Source: Clostridia bacterium
GTDB taxonomy: Bacteria > Bacillota_A > Clostridia > Oscillospirales > CAG-272
DNA length: 64,000 bases
Assembly: GCA_017501345.1 (NCBI GenBank)
Contig: JAFVXC010000022.1
Coordinates: 1 to 64,000 of the forward strand
Direction: 5' to 3'
Shown here: in pieces, positions 34,130 to 42,728 of the stretch
Position numbering within the stretch: position 1 is the stretch's first letter
How the letters are laid out: the number at the start of each line of letters is the position of its first letter
Notes under the pieces: model-generated
The model's database searches: none
The model's input: the letters and a program-made list of their open reading frames with translations, nothing else
What the model was told of the DNA's origin: nothing
Program-made: the position numbers and the translations under genes

Positions 34130-35215
34130 TCAGAACTTGATCGGCTTCGAATTCAGATACTTCTTGACCATCAAGGCAACCTTGAAGGTGATCGCGTGCT
34201 CAAACTCACGCAGATCGAGCCCTGTCAGCTTACGAATCTTCTCGAGACGGTAAACGAGCGTGTTACGGTGGACAAAGAGCTTTCTCGAGGTCTCAGACAC
34301 GTTCAGGTTGTTTTCAAAGAAGCACTGAATGGTCATCAGCGTCTCTCTGTCGAGTGACTCAAGGCTTCCCTTCTTGAAGACCTCCTGGAGGAACATTTCG
34401 CAAAGGGTGGTCGGAAGCTGATAGATCAGTCTGCCGATGCCGAGATTTTCGTAGCTGATGATATTCTTCTCGGTCTCAAAGACCTTGCCGACCTCAAGTG
34501 CGACCTGCGCTTCCTTATAAGCGCGGGCGAGGTCCTTGATGTTATCGACAGCGGTCGAGATGCCGATCGCCACCTTGGTGTAGAACTCGGTCGAAAGCGT
34601 ATCCGCGATGTTAGTGGCAATCTTTTCAATCTCACGCACATCCGTTCCGGGACGGATGTCCTTGACGAGAACAATATCGTGCTCACCTACGCTGATCACG
34701 TAGTCCTTCGACTTATCAGGAAACATATTCTGGAGCATCTCAAAGGGCATCATATCGGTCTTGCCGAAGAACTTGACGAGGAATACGATACGTACCTCCT
34801 CGGTGTTGAAATGTAGCTCCTTTGATTTGATATAGATATCGCTCGGAAGAATATTATCGAGAATAATATTCTTGATGAACGAGCCCTTATCGTATTTTTC
34901 ATCGTACAGATTCTTGATGTTGCTGAGCGAGATGACAAGAAGCTTCGACATCTTCTCCGCGAACTTATCCTCGCCGTCGACGAAAACGATGTACTCCGCT
35001 TTATTTCCCGTTCCGAGCGTACGGTATGTATATCCGCCCGACGCCAGAATTTCGGTGCTGTATGCAAGCTCCTCGCGGACACCCTGCCGTACCTCTCCGA
35101 TCTTACCAAGCTCCGAGCAGGCGATGACAGTGCCTGTCTCGTCCATTACACCGATCACGCGGTCGATGGCATCCTTCATCTGATGAATGACACTTTGAAA
35201 TAATCTGTTCGACAT
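34130..35215 (-). CDS. CdaR/PucR-type helix-turn-helix regulator
   Basis: 361 residues. The N-terminal part (MSNRLFQSVIHQMKDAIDRV, then IGVMDETGTVIACS and GGYTYRTLG) resembles a sugar-diacid-recognition/PAS-like sensor. The middle has a GGDEF-like region without catalytic motif (AIGISTAVDNIKDLARAYKE), and the C-terminus a PucR HTH (FFENNLNVSETSRKLFVHRN, then TLVYRLEKIRKLTGLDLR). The effector is unknown. GGGG at good distance picks the ATG at 35215 over a GTG 15 bp upstream. Its promoter contains an operator-like palindrome, so it may be autoregulated. Confidence 0.82.
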   Translation of the reverse strand: MSNRLFQSVIHQMKDAIDRVIGVMDETGTVIACSELGKIGEVRQGVREELAYSTEILASGGYTYRTLGTGNKAEYIVFVDGEDKFAEKMSKLLVISLSNIKNLYDEKYDKGSFIKNIILDNILPSDIYIKSKELHFNTEEVRIVFLVKFFGKTDMMPFEMLQNMFPDKSKDYVISVGEHDIVLVKDIRPGTDVREIEKIATNIADTLSTEFYTKVAIGISTAVDNIKDLARAYKEAQVALEVGKVFETEKNIISYENLGIGRLIYQLPTTLCEMFLQEVFKKGSLESLDRETLMTIQCFFENNLNVSETSRKLFVHRNTLVYRLEKIRKLTGLDLREFEHAITFKVALMVKKYLNSKPIKF

Positions 35216-35337
35216 TAAATACCCCTTCACAAAAGACCGCGACTCTGCCGCCGTCCGAATTTACTTCTGAATATCAAAAAGCCGTTTCAACCCGTTACAA
35301 GCGTATGGTGATGTTCACTATATTGATATTGCCCTAT

Positions 35338-35366
35338 ATTATACCACAAAATTTGTGGTTTTTCAA
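35338..35366 (-). promoter_or_regulatory. Promoter of the CdaR-type gene with internal palindromic operator
   Basis: Minus-strand TTGAAA, 17-bp spacer, TATAAT. The spacer is almost all an inverted repeat ACCACAAA-A-TTTGTGGT (35343-35359). A second palindrome, CCCACAGTTGTGGG, lies upstream at 35409-35422. Both fit operator sites. The rest of 35231-35513 is AT-rich without a gene. Confidence 0.75.
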
Positions 35367-35513
35367 TAGGATTTTCATAAATTTTATGAATTTTTTGCAA
35401 AATTCTCACCCACAGTTGTGGGATTCGTGCATTCGTTCCAAAACGCATTAAAAAAACCCATCACGAATATCACAAAAAGTTCACAGATTCGTTCAAATTA
35501 CAATATAAAGTGC

Positions 35514-36281
35514 TTAGTCTCCGCAAAGCTCGAGTGCATACACAAGACAGCCGAGGACAAAAGCCGCCGCCGTTTCGGTCCTCAGGATCCGCTTGCCAAG
35601 CCCGCATATCGCCATTCCCTTTTCACGGGCGCGCGCTACCTCGTCAAGTGAAAAGCCTCCTTCACTGCCGATCACGATCGACACGGTCGGGCATTCGCCG
35701 TCCAGTATCCGTTTTTTCAGAGCTTCTGCACGAAGCGCCTGTCCGAGCGGAAGCGTACCGTCTCCCTCGTAGCAGAAGAGGCATACGTCACTCTCGGCGG
35801 CAAGCTCGAGCATCTCGCTGTATCCGACTGTCTCCCGCACCGTAGGCAGCACCGCGCGTCCCGACTGCTTCGCAGCCTCGGCGGCGATCCTTTGGCGACG
35901 CTCGGTCTTTTTCCCCTCGGCATCGGGCTTCATTCGCACAACGCAACGCTCGCTCTCAAAGGGAGTGATCTCGCACACGCCGCATTCTACCGACTTCTGG
36001 ATCACAGAATCGAGCTTATCCCCCTTCGGGAGTGCCTGAAAGAGCCGTGCAACGTATTGCGGCTCTGCCTCCGACTGCCGCTCGGATAGGATCCTCGCAT
36101 ACACCTCGCTGTCAGTAATCCTTTCAAGGATGCACTCGTATTCGATTTTCTGCATATCGCAGACGGTCAAGGGTTCCCCGACCGCCATACGGAGCGAACG
36201 AGAGATATGACGTGCATCCTCGCCCGTAATATGAACGAGACCGTCCGTAACAGCATCACGGCGGACAAAAAAACGCGGCAT
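35514..36281 (-). CDS. rsmE: 16S rRNA (uracil(1498)-N(3))-methyltransferase
   Basis: 255 residues. Methylates U1498 in the decoding region of 16S rRNA. N-terminal PUA-like part (MPRFFVRRDAVTDGLVHITG, then EDARHISRSLRMAVG); the SPOUT catalytic core has LFQALPKGDKLDSVIQKSVE, the SAM-binding IGSEGGFSLDEV and the knotted GLGKRILRTETA. Directly after prmA (24 bp), the common PrmA-RsmE pairing. Confidence 0.95.
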   Translation of the reverse strand: MPRFFVRRDAVTDGLVHITGEDARHISRSLRMAVGEPLTVCDMQKIEYECILERITDSEVYARILSERQSEAEPQYVARLFQALPKGDKLDSVIQKSVECGVCEITPFESERCVVRMKPDAEGKKTERRQRIAAEAAKQSGRAVLPTVRETVGYSEMLELAAESDVCLFCYEGDGTLPLGQALRAEALKKRILDGECPTVSIVIGSEGGFSLDEVARAREKGMAICGLGKRILRTETAAAFVLGCLVYALELCGD

Positions 36282-36305
36282 AATTCCTCCTAAGATACCT
36301 ATCCG

Positions 36306-37307
36306 TTATTTCTTGCGTACCGCAAGCGCACACCATCCGTTTTCCTCGCGCTTTTCCGCGATCGTAAAGCCGTATTTCTCGAAGGTCTCGATCACGTCAG
36401 CGGCACGCTCGGAGATGATACCCGACGCGAGAAGGACGCCGTCGTCCTTCAGATACGCTCCGACGTCGGGGGTCATACGGATGATGATATCGGCAACAAT
36501 GTTTGCGCAGACAAGATCGTACGGTCCATCCGAAAGATCGACCTGCCTGAGAAGATCGGACACCTCACAGACGATGTTCGTCTGTCCGCTGTCACGGATG
36601 TTTTCGTTCGCTACGCGAACCGCCATCGGGTCGATGTCGTAGGCATTGCAGGAGCGCGCACCGAGCTTTGACGCGCAGATCGCAAGGATACCGCTTCCCG
36701 TTCCGACGTCGAGCATACGGCATCCGGGAACGGTGTAGTCCTCGAGAAGCTCGATGACAAGTCGGGTGGTTTCGTGCGTACCCGTACCAAACGCCATACC
36801 GGGGTCCATACGAACGGTGATCTCACCGTCCGCGGGCTCATATTTTTCCCACGCGGGAACGATCACGATGCGTTTTCCGATCTTCAGCGTTTTGTAGTAC
36901 TGCTTCCACGAATTCGCCCAGTCCTCCTCCTTGACACCGTTGATCTCGATCTCACATTCGATCCCCTCTTCACGGAACCGCTCCTGCAGGAAGGCGAGGC
37001 TGTCCGAAACGCCGCGCTCGGCGGGCAGATAGATCGAAACCGCACCGCGCGTCTTGTCGGCATTCAGGATGCTCTCGTCAATGAGATCGCCGTAGCAGGT
37101 CTTGAGGTCAATGTCGCTGTAATCCTCGATCTGTAAATTATTACAAACCATACTCATAATCGCGGTGACCTCGTTCAGAACGGTGAGCGGGATCGAAACG
37201 CGGATCTGCGTCCAGTCGGTCACGCCCGCGTACGGATCGGGCTCGTCGTCCGTGAGATAGTCGTATATCGTTGGAACCTCGTTTTTGAGGGTATCCTGTT
37301 CGGTCAT
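36306..37307 (-). CDS. prmA: Ribosomal protein L11 methyltransferase
   Basis: 333 residues. Trimethylates ribosomal protein L11. The N-terminal substrate-recognition domain is followed by a Rossmann methyltransferase: DPGMAFGTGTHETTRLVIEL, the SAM motif MLDVGTGSGILAICASKLGA, and VCANIVADIIIRM, the post-I 'NPP-like' N-I site typical of PrmA. GGAGG precedes the ATG. First gene of the prmA-rsmE transcript. Confidence 0.95.
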   Translation of the reverse strand: MTEQDTLKNEVPTIYDYLTDDEPDPYAGVTDWTQIRVSIPLTVLNEVTAIMSMVCNNLQIEDYSDIDLKTCYGDLIDESILNADKTRGAVSIYLPAERGVSDSLAFLQERFREEGIECEIEINGVKEEDWANSWKQYYKTLKIGKRIVIVPAWEKYEPADGEITVRMDPGMAFGTGTHETTRLVIELLEDYTVPGCRMLDVGTGSGILAICASKLGARSCNAYDIDPMAVRVANENIRDSGQTNIVCEVSDLLRQVDLSDGPYDLVCANIVADIIIRMTPDVGAYLKDDGVLLASGIISERAADVIETFEKYGFTIAEKREENGWCALAVRKK

Positions 37308-37348
37308 TTGCTTTACCTCCGAGTCGTTCGTTTTCTTTACTTTTATTC

Positions 37349-37377
37349 ATTTTAACACGATACGGCAAAATTGTCAA
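37349..37377 (-). promoter_or_regulatory. Promoter of prmA-rsmE
   Basis: Minus-strand TTGACA, 17-bp spacer, TAAAAT, about 40 bp before the prmA ATG. Confidence 0.85.
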
Positions 37378-37435
37378 GGAATTTTCAGAAACCCGATGCC
37401 TCCCTGCCAACATTTACTTGACAGAACGAGTGAGT

Positions 37436-37627
37436 CCCGACCTGCCATCCTGAGCAGAATCTGCACGAGCCTTCGCTTTGGCTCTGTCCCGCATCTTCGT
37501 ACAAACGTAAAAGCCCGACCTCGCGTAGAACAGCATAGGCTGCTGCAGACGAACCCATAGGGCGTCATCATATGGGGCTCGGTCGGATACGCGCTCTCCG
37601 CCCGGGCGGTTCTCCCGCCCTTTTTTT
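37436..37627 (+). ncRNA. Candidate structured non-coding RNA (possibly 6S-like)
   Basis: The 450-bp gap between prmA and ychF has no gene. The plus strand can fold a closing stem (CCGACC 37437-37442 with GGTCGG 37581-37586) over several internal hairpins: GAGCC/GGCTC (37467-37484), CAGC/GCTG around 37531, CCCATA/TATGGG (37554-37576). It ends in a GC-rich terminator with T7 (37604-37627). Size and shape would allow 6S RNA, but I see no diagnostic bases and no convincing promoter. Confidence 0.4.
37604..37627 (+). terminator. Terminator before ychF
   Basis: GGGCGG / CCGCCC stem with a 5-nt loop, then seven T. No protein gene on the plus strand precedes it, which is why a non-coding transcript is proposed. 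Confidence 0.85.
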
Positions 37628-37670
37628 GTATATTTTTTTGAAATACTCCCAAATATTTCAGTGAGAGCCC

Positions 37671-37699
37671 TTGAAAATTTTGTTTTTTTATGATATAAT
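37671..37699 (+). promoter_or_regulatory. Promoter of the ychF operon
   Basis: TTGAAA, 17-bp spacer, TATAAT, about 60 bp before the ychF ATG. Confidence 0.82.
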
Positions 37700-37758
37700 G
37701 TAATTTAATATATTGACTCTCCCCGTTTTGGAGAGAAAACGAAAGGAATATACACCAT

Positions 37759-38853
37759 ATGAAGCTCGGTATTGTTGGGCTTCCGAACGTCGGAAAGTCC
37801 ACTCTCTTTAACGCGCTGACCAGTGCAGGCGCGGAATCCGCAAACTATCCCTTCTGCACCATCGAACCGAACGTCGGCGTGGTTGCAGTTCCCGATAAGC
37901 GTCTCGACAAGCTCGCCGAGATGTACACACCCGAAAAATACACCCCTGCCGTGATCGAATTTGTTGATATTGCAGGTCTTGTGCGCGGCGCGTCCAAGGG
38001 CGAGGGGCTCGGAAACAAATTCCTGTCCCATATCCGTGAGGTCGATGCGATCGTTCACGTTATCCGTTGCTTTGAAAACGAAAACATCATTCACGTCGAC
38101 GGCAAGATCGACGCAATGCGCGACCTCGAAACGATCAATATGGAGCTCATCTTCTCCGATATGGAAATGATGGAGCGACGTATTGCAAAGGTCACGAAGG
38201 ATATGAAGGGAGACAAGTCCCTCGCGTCGGTGCTCGAGCTCTATAACCGTGTCCTGAAGGTACTCGAGGACGGCAAGTGCGCACGTACGATCGAGCTTTC
38301 GGACGACGAGCGCGAGATCATGTCCGAGGTTCAGCTTCTCACGATGAAGCCGATCATTTACGTTGCAAACGTTGCCGATAACGAGGCGGCAAAGGAACCG
38401 CTCGGCAACGCGATGTACTGCGCCCTGAAGGAAGAGGCGAAGAAGGAGGGGGCAGAGGTCATCGCGATCTGTGCGCAGGTCGAGGCAGAGATCGCAGAGC
38501 TTGACGCAGAGGACCAGGAGGCCTTCCTCGCAGACCTCGGTATCGAGGAGAGCGGTCTTGACCGTCTGATCAAAGCGAGCTATTCCCTGCTCGGGCTTAT
38601 CAGCTATCTCACCGCAGGACCGAAGGAGGTCCGCGCCTGGACGATCACGAAAGGCACGAAGGCTCCTCAGGCAGCAGGAAAGATTCATTCTGACTTCGAG
38701 CGCGGCTTTATCCGTGCCGAGATCGTTTCGTTCGACGACCTTATGCGCGTTGGCACGATGACTGCCGCAAAGGAAGCGGGCCTCGTCCGCAGTGAGGGCA
38801 AGGAATACGTCGTGCAGGACGGCGATATCGTCCTCTTCCGATTCAACGTATAA
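37759..38853 (+). CDS. ychF: Redox-regulated ATPase YchF (OLA1 family)
   Basis: 364 residues. An Obg-related P-loop protein that prefers ATP and binds ribosomes. The N-terminal [18 protein letters not shown] is the Walker [13 protein letters not shown] is switch I, and [22 protein letters not shown] is switch II. A coiled-coil insert ([16 protein letters not shown]) and the C-terminal TGS domain ([20 protein letters not shown]) follow. First gene before trmB and truB, consistent with a translation-related operon. Confidence 0.96.
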   Translation: MKLGIVGLPNVGKSTLFNALTSAGAESANYPFCTIEPNVGVVAVPDKRLDKLAEMYTPEKYTPAVIEFVDIAGLVRGASKGEGLGNKFLSHIREVDAIVHVIRCFENENIIHVDGKIDAMRDLETINMELIFSDMEMMERRIAKVTKDMKGDKSLASVLELYNRVLKVLEDGKCARTIELSDDEREIMSEVQLLTMKPIIYVANVADNEAAKEPLGNAMYCALKEEAKKEGAEVIAICAQVEAEIAELDAEDQEAFLADLGIEESGLDRLIKASYSLLGLISYLTAGPKEVRAWTITKGTKAPQAAGKIHSDFERGFIRAEIVSFDDLMRVGTMTAAKEAGLVRSEGKEYVVQDGDIVLFRFNV

Positions 38854-38876
38854 TTCACCGAAAGGCTTACGCAACT

Positions 38877-39584
38877 ATGAGAATGCGTCACAAAAAGCAC
38901 GGCGAGGAGCGCATCCTTGCCTGCTCTGAATTTCTAATCCCCTCACCCGAAACGAATGAATTCGGAAGAAGCATCGACACGGGTATCCCCGCGATCGTGC
39001 CGCGTGAGATCTTCGGGAACGATCTCCCCGTCGCACTTGAGATCGGGTGCGGCAAAGGCGGCTTTGCGATTAAGACCGCAAAGGCGAATCCCGACTGTAA
39101 TCTGATCGCGATGGAGCGTGTTCCCGACGTTGCCTGCATTGCACTTGAGCGCACGATGCAGGAGCGCTACGGTGAAAACGGTGATCCCGAGGCACTCAAA
39201 AATCTCCGCTTCCTCATCGGAAACGCAGAGAATCTGCCCGCGTGGCTTCCACCCCATTCGATCGACTGCATCTATCTGAATTTCAGTGATCCTTGGCCGA
39301 AGAAGGGATACGCGAAGCGTCGTCTGACCTACCGCCGTTTCCTTGAAATTTATCGAGGACTTCTGAAAAAGGACGGCATCCTCCGCTTCAAAACCGACAA
39401 TGATCTGCTTTTTGCATCCTCACTTGAGGAGTTTGAGATCGCGGGACTGACCGTTGAATGGATGACCGACGATCTCCATAACAGTGAGCGCGCCAAGACC
39501 AACATTATGACCGAATACGAAGAGAATTTCGCGTCGAAGGGTAAGAATATCCACGCGGCAGACGTTCGCTTCCCCGAAAAATAA
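38877..39584 (+). CDS. trmB: tRNA (guanosine(46)-N7)-methyltransferase
   Basis: 235 residues. Adds m7G at position 46 of tRNA. ALEIGCGKGGFAIKTAK is the SAM motif, IYLNFSDPWPKKGYAKRRLT the family's hallmark, and FKTDNDLLFASSLEEF lies near the C-terminus with AKTNIMTEYEENFASKG. An ATG 6 bp downstream is an alternative start. The stop overlaps the truB start by one base (TAATG). Confidence 0.95.
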   Translation: MRMRHKKHGEERILACSEFLIPSPETNEFGRSIDTGIPAIVPREIFGNDLPVALEIGCGKGGFAIKTAKANPDCNLIAMERVPDVACIALERTMQERYGENGDPEALKNLRFLIGNAENLPAWLPPHSIDCIYLNFSDPWPKKGYAKRRLTYRRFLEIYRGLLKKDGILRFKTDNDLLFASSLEEFEIAGLTVEWMTDDLHNSERAKTNIMTEYEENFASKGKNIHAADVRFPEK

Positions 39585-40531
39585 TGGTACAGCACGAAAT
39601 TAGGAAAAATGACCTCCCCGAGCCTGACGGCGTTCTGATCGTGAACAAGCACGCAGGGGCGACCTCGCACGATATCGTCGGAGATATCCGTCACATATAT
39701 CACACACGGAAGGTCGGACACACGGGTACGCTTGACCCGATGGCAGAGGGCGTTCTCGTCGTTCTGCTTGGACGCGCCGCAAAGGCGGCGGAATATCTCG
39801 TTTCCGACCGCAAGACCTACCGTGCTACCCTCCGTCTCGGCATCACGACCGACACCGAGGACACTACGGGGACCGTACTCACGAAAGCCGACACGCTTCC
39901 CAATGCGGAAACGGTCAAGGCGATCTGCCGCGAGAGATTCGTCGGTAAGATCGCGCAAATCCCGCCGATGTACAGCGCCCTGAAGGTCAACGGGCAGAAG
40001 CTCTGTGACCTCGCCCGTCAAGGCAAGACGGTCGAGCGACAGGCGCGGGAGATTGAGATCTTCTCGCTTCTTTGCGAGCCTGTTCCCGATTCACCGTCCG
40101 ACTACACTCTGACCGTGACCTGCTCGTCGGGCACCTATATCCGTACGCTTTGTGCAGATATTGGAGCCTCGCTCGGCGTTGGTGGCGTGATGGCATCACT
40201 CACACGACTTGAGGCAGGCGGCTACCGCATCGAGGATGCCGTTCGCATTTCAACGCTGCGTGAGGAGAGCGCAGATGCGCTTTACGCGCGGCTCTTGCCG
40301 ACCGAATCTCTTTTCGATTCGTATGCGGCTCTTTCCCTGCCCGAATTCTACGAGCGTCTCATCCGTAACGGCTGCTCGGTCGCACAGAAAAAGCTTCGCA
40401 CGCATTTCCCTATCGGCGATCGCGTTCGGCTTTGCTCCTCCTCGGGTCACTTTTTCGGACTCGGAGAGGTGCTTCCGTCCGAGGAAAGCCCCGACGGTGC
40501 GATCAAATGCATCAAATTTTTTTCACTGTAG
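39584..40531 (+). CDS. truB: tRNA pseudouridine(55) synthase
   Basis: 315 residues. Converts U55 in the T-loop of tRNAs. VLIVNKHAGATSHDIVGDI, the catalytic aspartate in KVGHTGTLDPMAEGVLVV, PPMYSALKVNGQKLCDLAR and CSSGTYIRTLCADIG are diagnostic. A C-terminal PUA-like extension follows. Coupled to trmB through TAATG. Confidence 0.95.
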   Translation: MVQHEIRKNDLPEPDGVLIVNKHAGATSHDIVGDIRHIYHTRKVGHTGTLDPMAEGVLVVLLGRAAKAAEYLVSDRKTYRATLRLGITTDTEDTTGTVLTKADTLPNAETVKAICRERFVGKIAQIPPMYSALKVNGQKLCDLARQGKTVERQAREIEIFSLLCEPVPDSPSDYTLTVTCSSGTYIRTLCADIGASLGVGGVMASLTRLEAGGYRIEDAVRISTLREESADALYARLLPTESLFDSYAALSLPEFYERLIRNGCSVAQKKLRTHFPIGDRVRLCSSSGHFFGLGEVLPSEESPDGAIKCIKFFSL

Positions 40532-40608
40532 CACAGTGAGGTGATCCGCCCTCTTGTTTCCCGAAGGAGCGTAGGCTCCGCAAAGTCTGACATAGAATGG
40601 AGACCAAT

Positions 40609-41370
40609 ATGGCACACGACTCCGAACGAGAATCGACCGTTTCCTATCTCGGTAGGGTTCTGACGGTATTCGTCGAAAAACCGCCGGGCAAGAACCGTTG
40701 CCCTGCCGCATATTCAGGCTTCTTCCGCAAGGGCTCCTTCCGAATGCGGATCTATGTCGTCGGCATCCACAAAAGTCCCGGGCCCTCCTTCACGGGGCGC
40801 GTGATCGGTCTCATATACGACAAAAGGACCGATACACACCCCCACCACCGTCCTGATGCGATGGTGCTTGCTCCCACCTCACAGAAGCTGAATCAGGCAG
40901 AGATCGCAGAACGCATCTTCACCGAGGCGGATTCGGAGAAGCACCGCATCGAGCCCCTTTACCACAAATCCTGCGGTGCGATCGTGTACAGACGCGGTGC
41001 CGAGGGACTTGAATTTCTCGTTCTCAACGAGCAGCATTCGGACAAATGGGGCTTCCCCAAGGGGCATATGGAGCGCGGTGAGAGCGAGCACGAAACCGCA
41101 AAGCGCGAGATCCTCGAGGAGGCAGGCTTCACCCCCGAATTTCTGACCGGCTTTCGCGAGGAGATCCACTACCGTATTTCGGCAACGGGGGAAAAATCCG
41201 TGGTCTATTTCCTTTCGGAATACGACGGCCCTATAACGGTTCGCCCGAACGAGATCGCGGCGTACGCCTGGATTAAGCTCGACGTAGCGCGGCAATATCT
41301 CCACCGCGCGAACCTGATGCGTGCGATCGAGCGTGCAAACGACGCAGTACTCGCAGCAACGGAGGCGTGA
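40609..41370 (+). CDS. Nudix hydrolase fused to a degenerate pyrophosphatase-like N-domain
   Basis: 253 residues. The C-terminal part is a Nudix hydrolase: SCGAIVYRRGAEGLEFLVLN, then a perfect box (GHMERGESEHETAKREILEE followed by AGF), of the Ap4A-hydrolase-like kind. Residues about 8-115 (SYLGRVLTVFVEKPPG, RIYVVGIHKSPGPSFTGRVI, then IAERIFTEAD) follow the order of a small inorganic pyrophosphatase. But the acidic DGDxxDAYV segment is replaced by KGSFRMRIYVVG, so metal-dependent catalysis there is unlikely. GGAG 6 nt before picks the ATG at 40609. Probably last gene of the ychF operon. Confidence 0.75.
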   Translation: MAHDSERESTVSYLGRVLTVFVEKPPGKNRCPAAYSGFFRKGSFRMRIYVVGIHKSPGPSFTGRVIGLIYDKRTDTHPHHRPDAMVLAPTSQKLNQAEIAERIFTEADSEKHRIEPLYHKSCGAIVYRRGAEGLEFLVLNEQHSDKWGFPKGHMERGESEHETAKREILEEAGFTPEFLTGFREEIHYRISATGEKSVVYFLSEYDGPITVRPNEIAAYAWIKLDVARQYLHRANLMRAIERANDAVLAATEA

Positions 41371-41394
41371 TACCTGAAATTTAACAAAAACCGT

Positions 41395-41431
41395 AAAAAG
41401 GTCTGTTCTTTCTCGGGAACAGACCTTTTAT
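41395..41431 (+). terminator. Terminator after the Nudix fusion gene
   Basis: AAAAAGGTCTGTTC / GAACAGACCTTTT stem with an 8-nt loop and TTTTATTT tail. Confidence 0.9.
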
Positions 41432-41448
41432 TTCGTCTGTTTTTATGT

Positions 41449-41454
41449 TATAAT
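41449..41454 (+). promoter_or_regulatory. Probable -10 element of the kinase-regulator gene
   Basis: TATAAT with no good -35 (TTTTAT at 17 bp, within the terminator tail). It overlaps an in-frame ATG at 41453, which argues that the ATG is not the start and that promoter activity may need an activator. Confidence 0.5.
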
Positions 41455-41485
41455 GAAAAAAACGGATAAAGTGAGGGTATTGCGA

Positions 41486-42727
41486 TTGAAGGTTTTGAAT
41501 TTTGGATCCTGCAATATGGATTACGTTTACAAGCTCCATCACATCGCTGTGACGGGCGAGACTGAGCACAGTGATCGTATGGACGTTTTCGCGGGCGGCA
41601 AGGGGCTGAATCAATCGATCGCCATCGCACGCGCGGGAGCGGATGTCTGCCACGCGGGATGCATCGGAAGGGACGGCGAGCTTCTTCTCACCGCAATGCG
41701 TGAAAGCGGCGTGGACGTTACGAACGTTCGCGTTCTTAACGAAAAAACCGGTCACGCGATCATACAGGTGAGCGATACGGGCGAAAACGCGATTATCGTC
41801 TACGCGGGCGCAAATGCCTGTATCACCGAGGCCTTCATCGACGAGGTACTCAACGGCTTTTCAGAAAGCGATCTGCTCGTTTTGCAAAACGAAACGAGCA
41901 ACGTGGAATACATCATCGAGCGCGCCTATGAGCGCGGAATGCGCGTGGTATTCAATCCTTCCCCGATAAGCGACACGATCGGACGCGTAAATTTTGATCA
42001 CATCTCCTTTGTGATCCTGAACGAAATCGAGGCGAAGTGTATCTCGGGCAGCGATATTCCCGAAAAATTTCTCGCCTATATGTCGGAGCATCACCCGAAC
42101 ACGCGGGTGCTTCTGACGCTCGGCAACAAGGGATGCATTTACCGCGACGGCGAGGAGACCCTCCATCAATCGGCGTTCTCGGTCGAGGTCGTGGACACCA
42201 CCGCCGCAGGCGACACCTTTACGGGATATTTCGTCGCTTCCCTCTGTCAGGAGATACCCGCACGTGACGCATTGCGCCTTGCATCTGCGGCGGCTGCCAT
42301 CGCAGTCTCCCGCAAGGGGGCTTCCCCGTCGATCCCCTACGCGGATGAGGTTCGGGAAACACTCCCCTCGCTTCGGGAATGCGGGGGCGGTGCGAGCGGT
42401 ACGTCGGAACGCCTCAAAGGAACGGTCGACGATTATCTGAAGCGCACATACAAGGACGCCTCCCTAACGGAGCTTGCGGAGCTGCTCGGATATTCCGCGC
42501 CGTATGCGGGAGAGCTCGTTCGCAAAACGCTTGGTAAATCCTTCTCGGCGCTCCTTCACGAAAAACGCTGCGCGATCGCGGCGGAGCGGCTGATCGGGAC
42601 CGAGGACTCCATCAGAGAGATCATCGACGGAGTCGGATACAGCAACGAGAGTTATTTTCGGAAGCTCTTTCGGGAAATTTACGGCAAAACACCGTTTGAA
42701 TACAGAAAAATGAGGAGGAACAGCTGA
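41486..42727 (+). CDS. PfkB/ribokinase-family sugar kinase fused to a C-terminal AraC DNA-binding domain
   Basis: 413 residues. Residues about 1-295 are a ribokinase-like kinase: MKVLNFGSCNMDYVYKL, DVFAGGKGLNQSIAIARAG (signature 1) and VVDTTAAGDTFTGYFVASL (signature 2, with the catalytic aspartate of GD). After a Gly-rich linker (GGGASGTS) come about 95 residues of AraC HTH: SLTELAELLGYSAPYAGELV and IREIIDGVGYSNESYFRKLF. The TTG start at 41486 is chosen because GAGGG sits 8 nt before it and the family begins here; the ATG at 41453 overlaps the -10 box. The nucleoside hydrolase gene follows by 1 bp, so it may phosphorylate released ribose and regulate its own operon (inference). Confidence 0.85.
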   Translation: MKVLNFGSCNMDYVYKLHHIAVTGETEHSDRMDVFAGGKGLNQSIAIARAGADVCHAGCIGRDGELLLTAMRESGVDVTNVRVLNEKTGHAIIQVSDTGENAIIVYAGANACITEAFIDEVLNGFSESDLLVLQNETSNVEYIIERAYERGMRVVFNPSPISDTIGRVNFDHISFVILNEIEAKCISGSDIPEKFLAYMSEHHPNTRVLLTLGNKGCIYRDGEETLHQSAFSVEVVDTTAAGDTFTGYFVASLCQEIPARDALRLASAAAAIAVSRKGASPSIPYADEVRETLPSLRECGGGASGTSERLKGTVDDYLKRTYKDASLTELAELLGYSAPYAGELVRKTLGKSFSALLHEKRCAIAAERLIGTEDSIREIIDGVGYSNESYFRKLFREIYGKTPFEYRKMRRNS

Positions 42728-42728
42728 T

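Noticed and set aside
31583..34357. A long plus-strand open frame spanning greA and the protease gene
   Set aside because: It runs antisense across three recognised genes and their promoters and shows no domain; a by-product of base composition.
37705..38874. A 389-codon minus-strand frame opposite ychF
   Set aside because: YchF with its P-loop and TGS domain is on the plus strand; the antisense frame has no recognisable motif.
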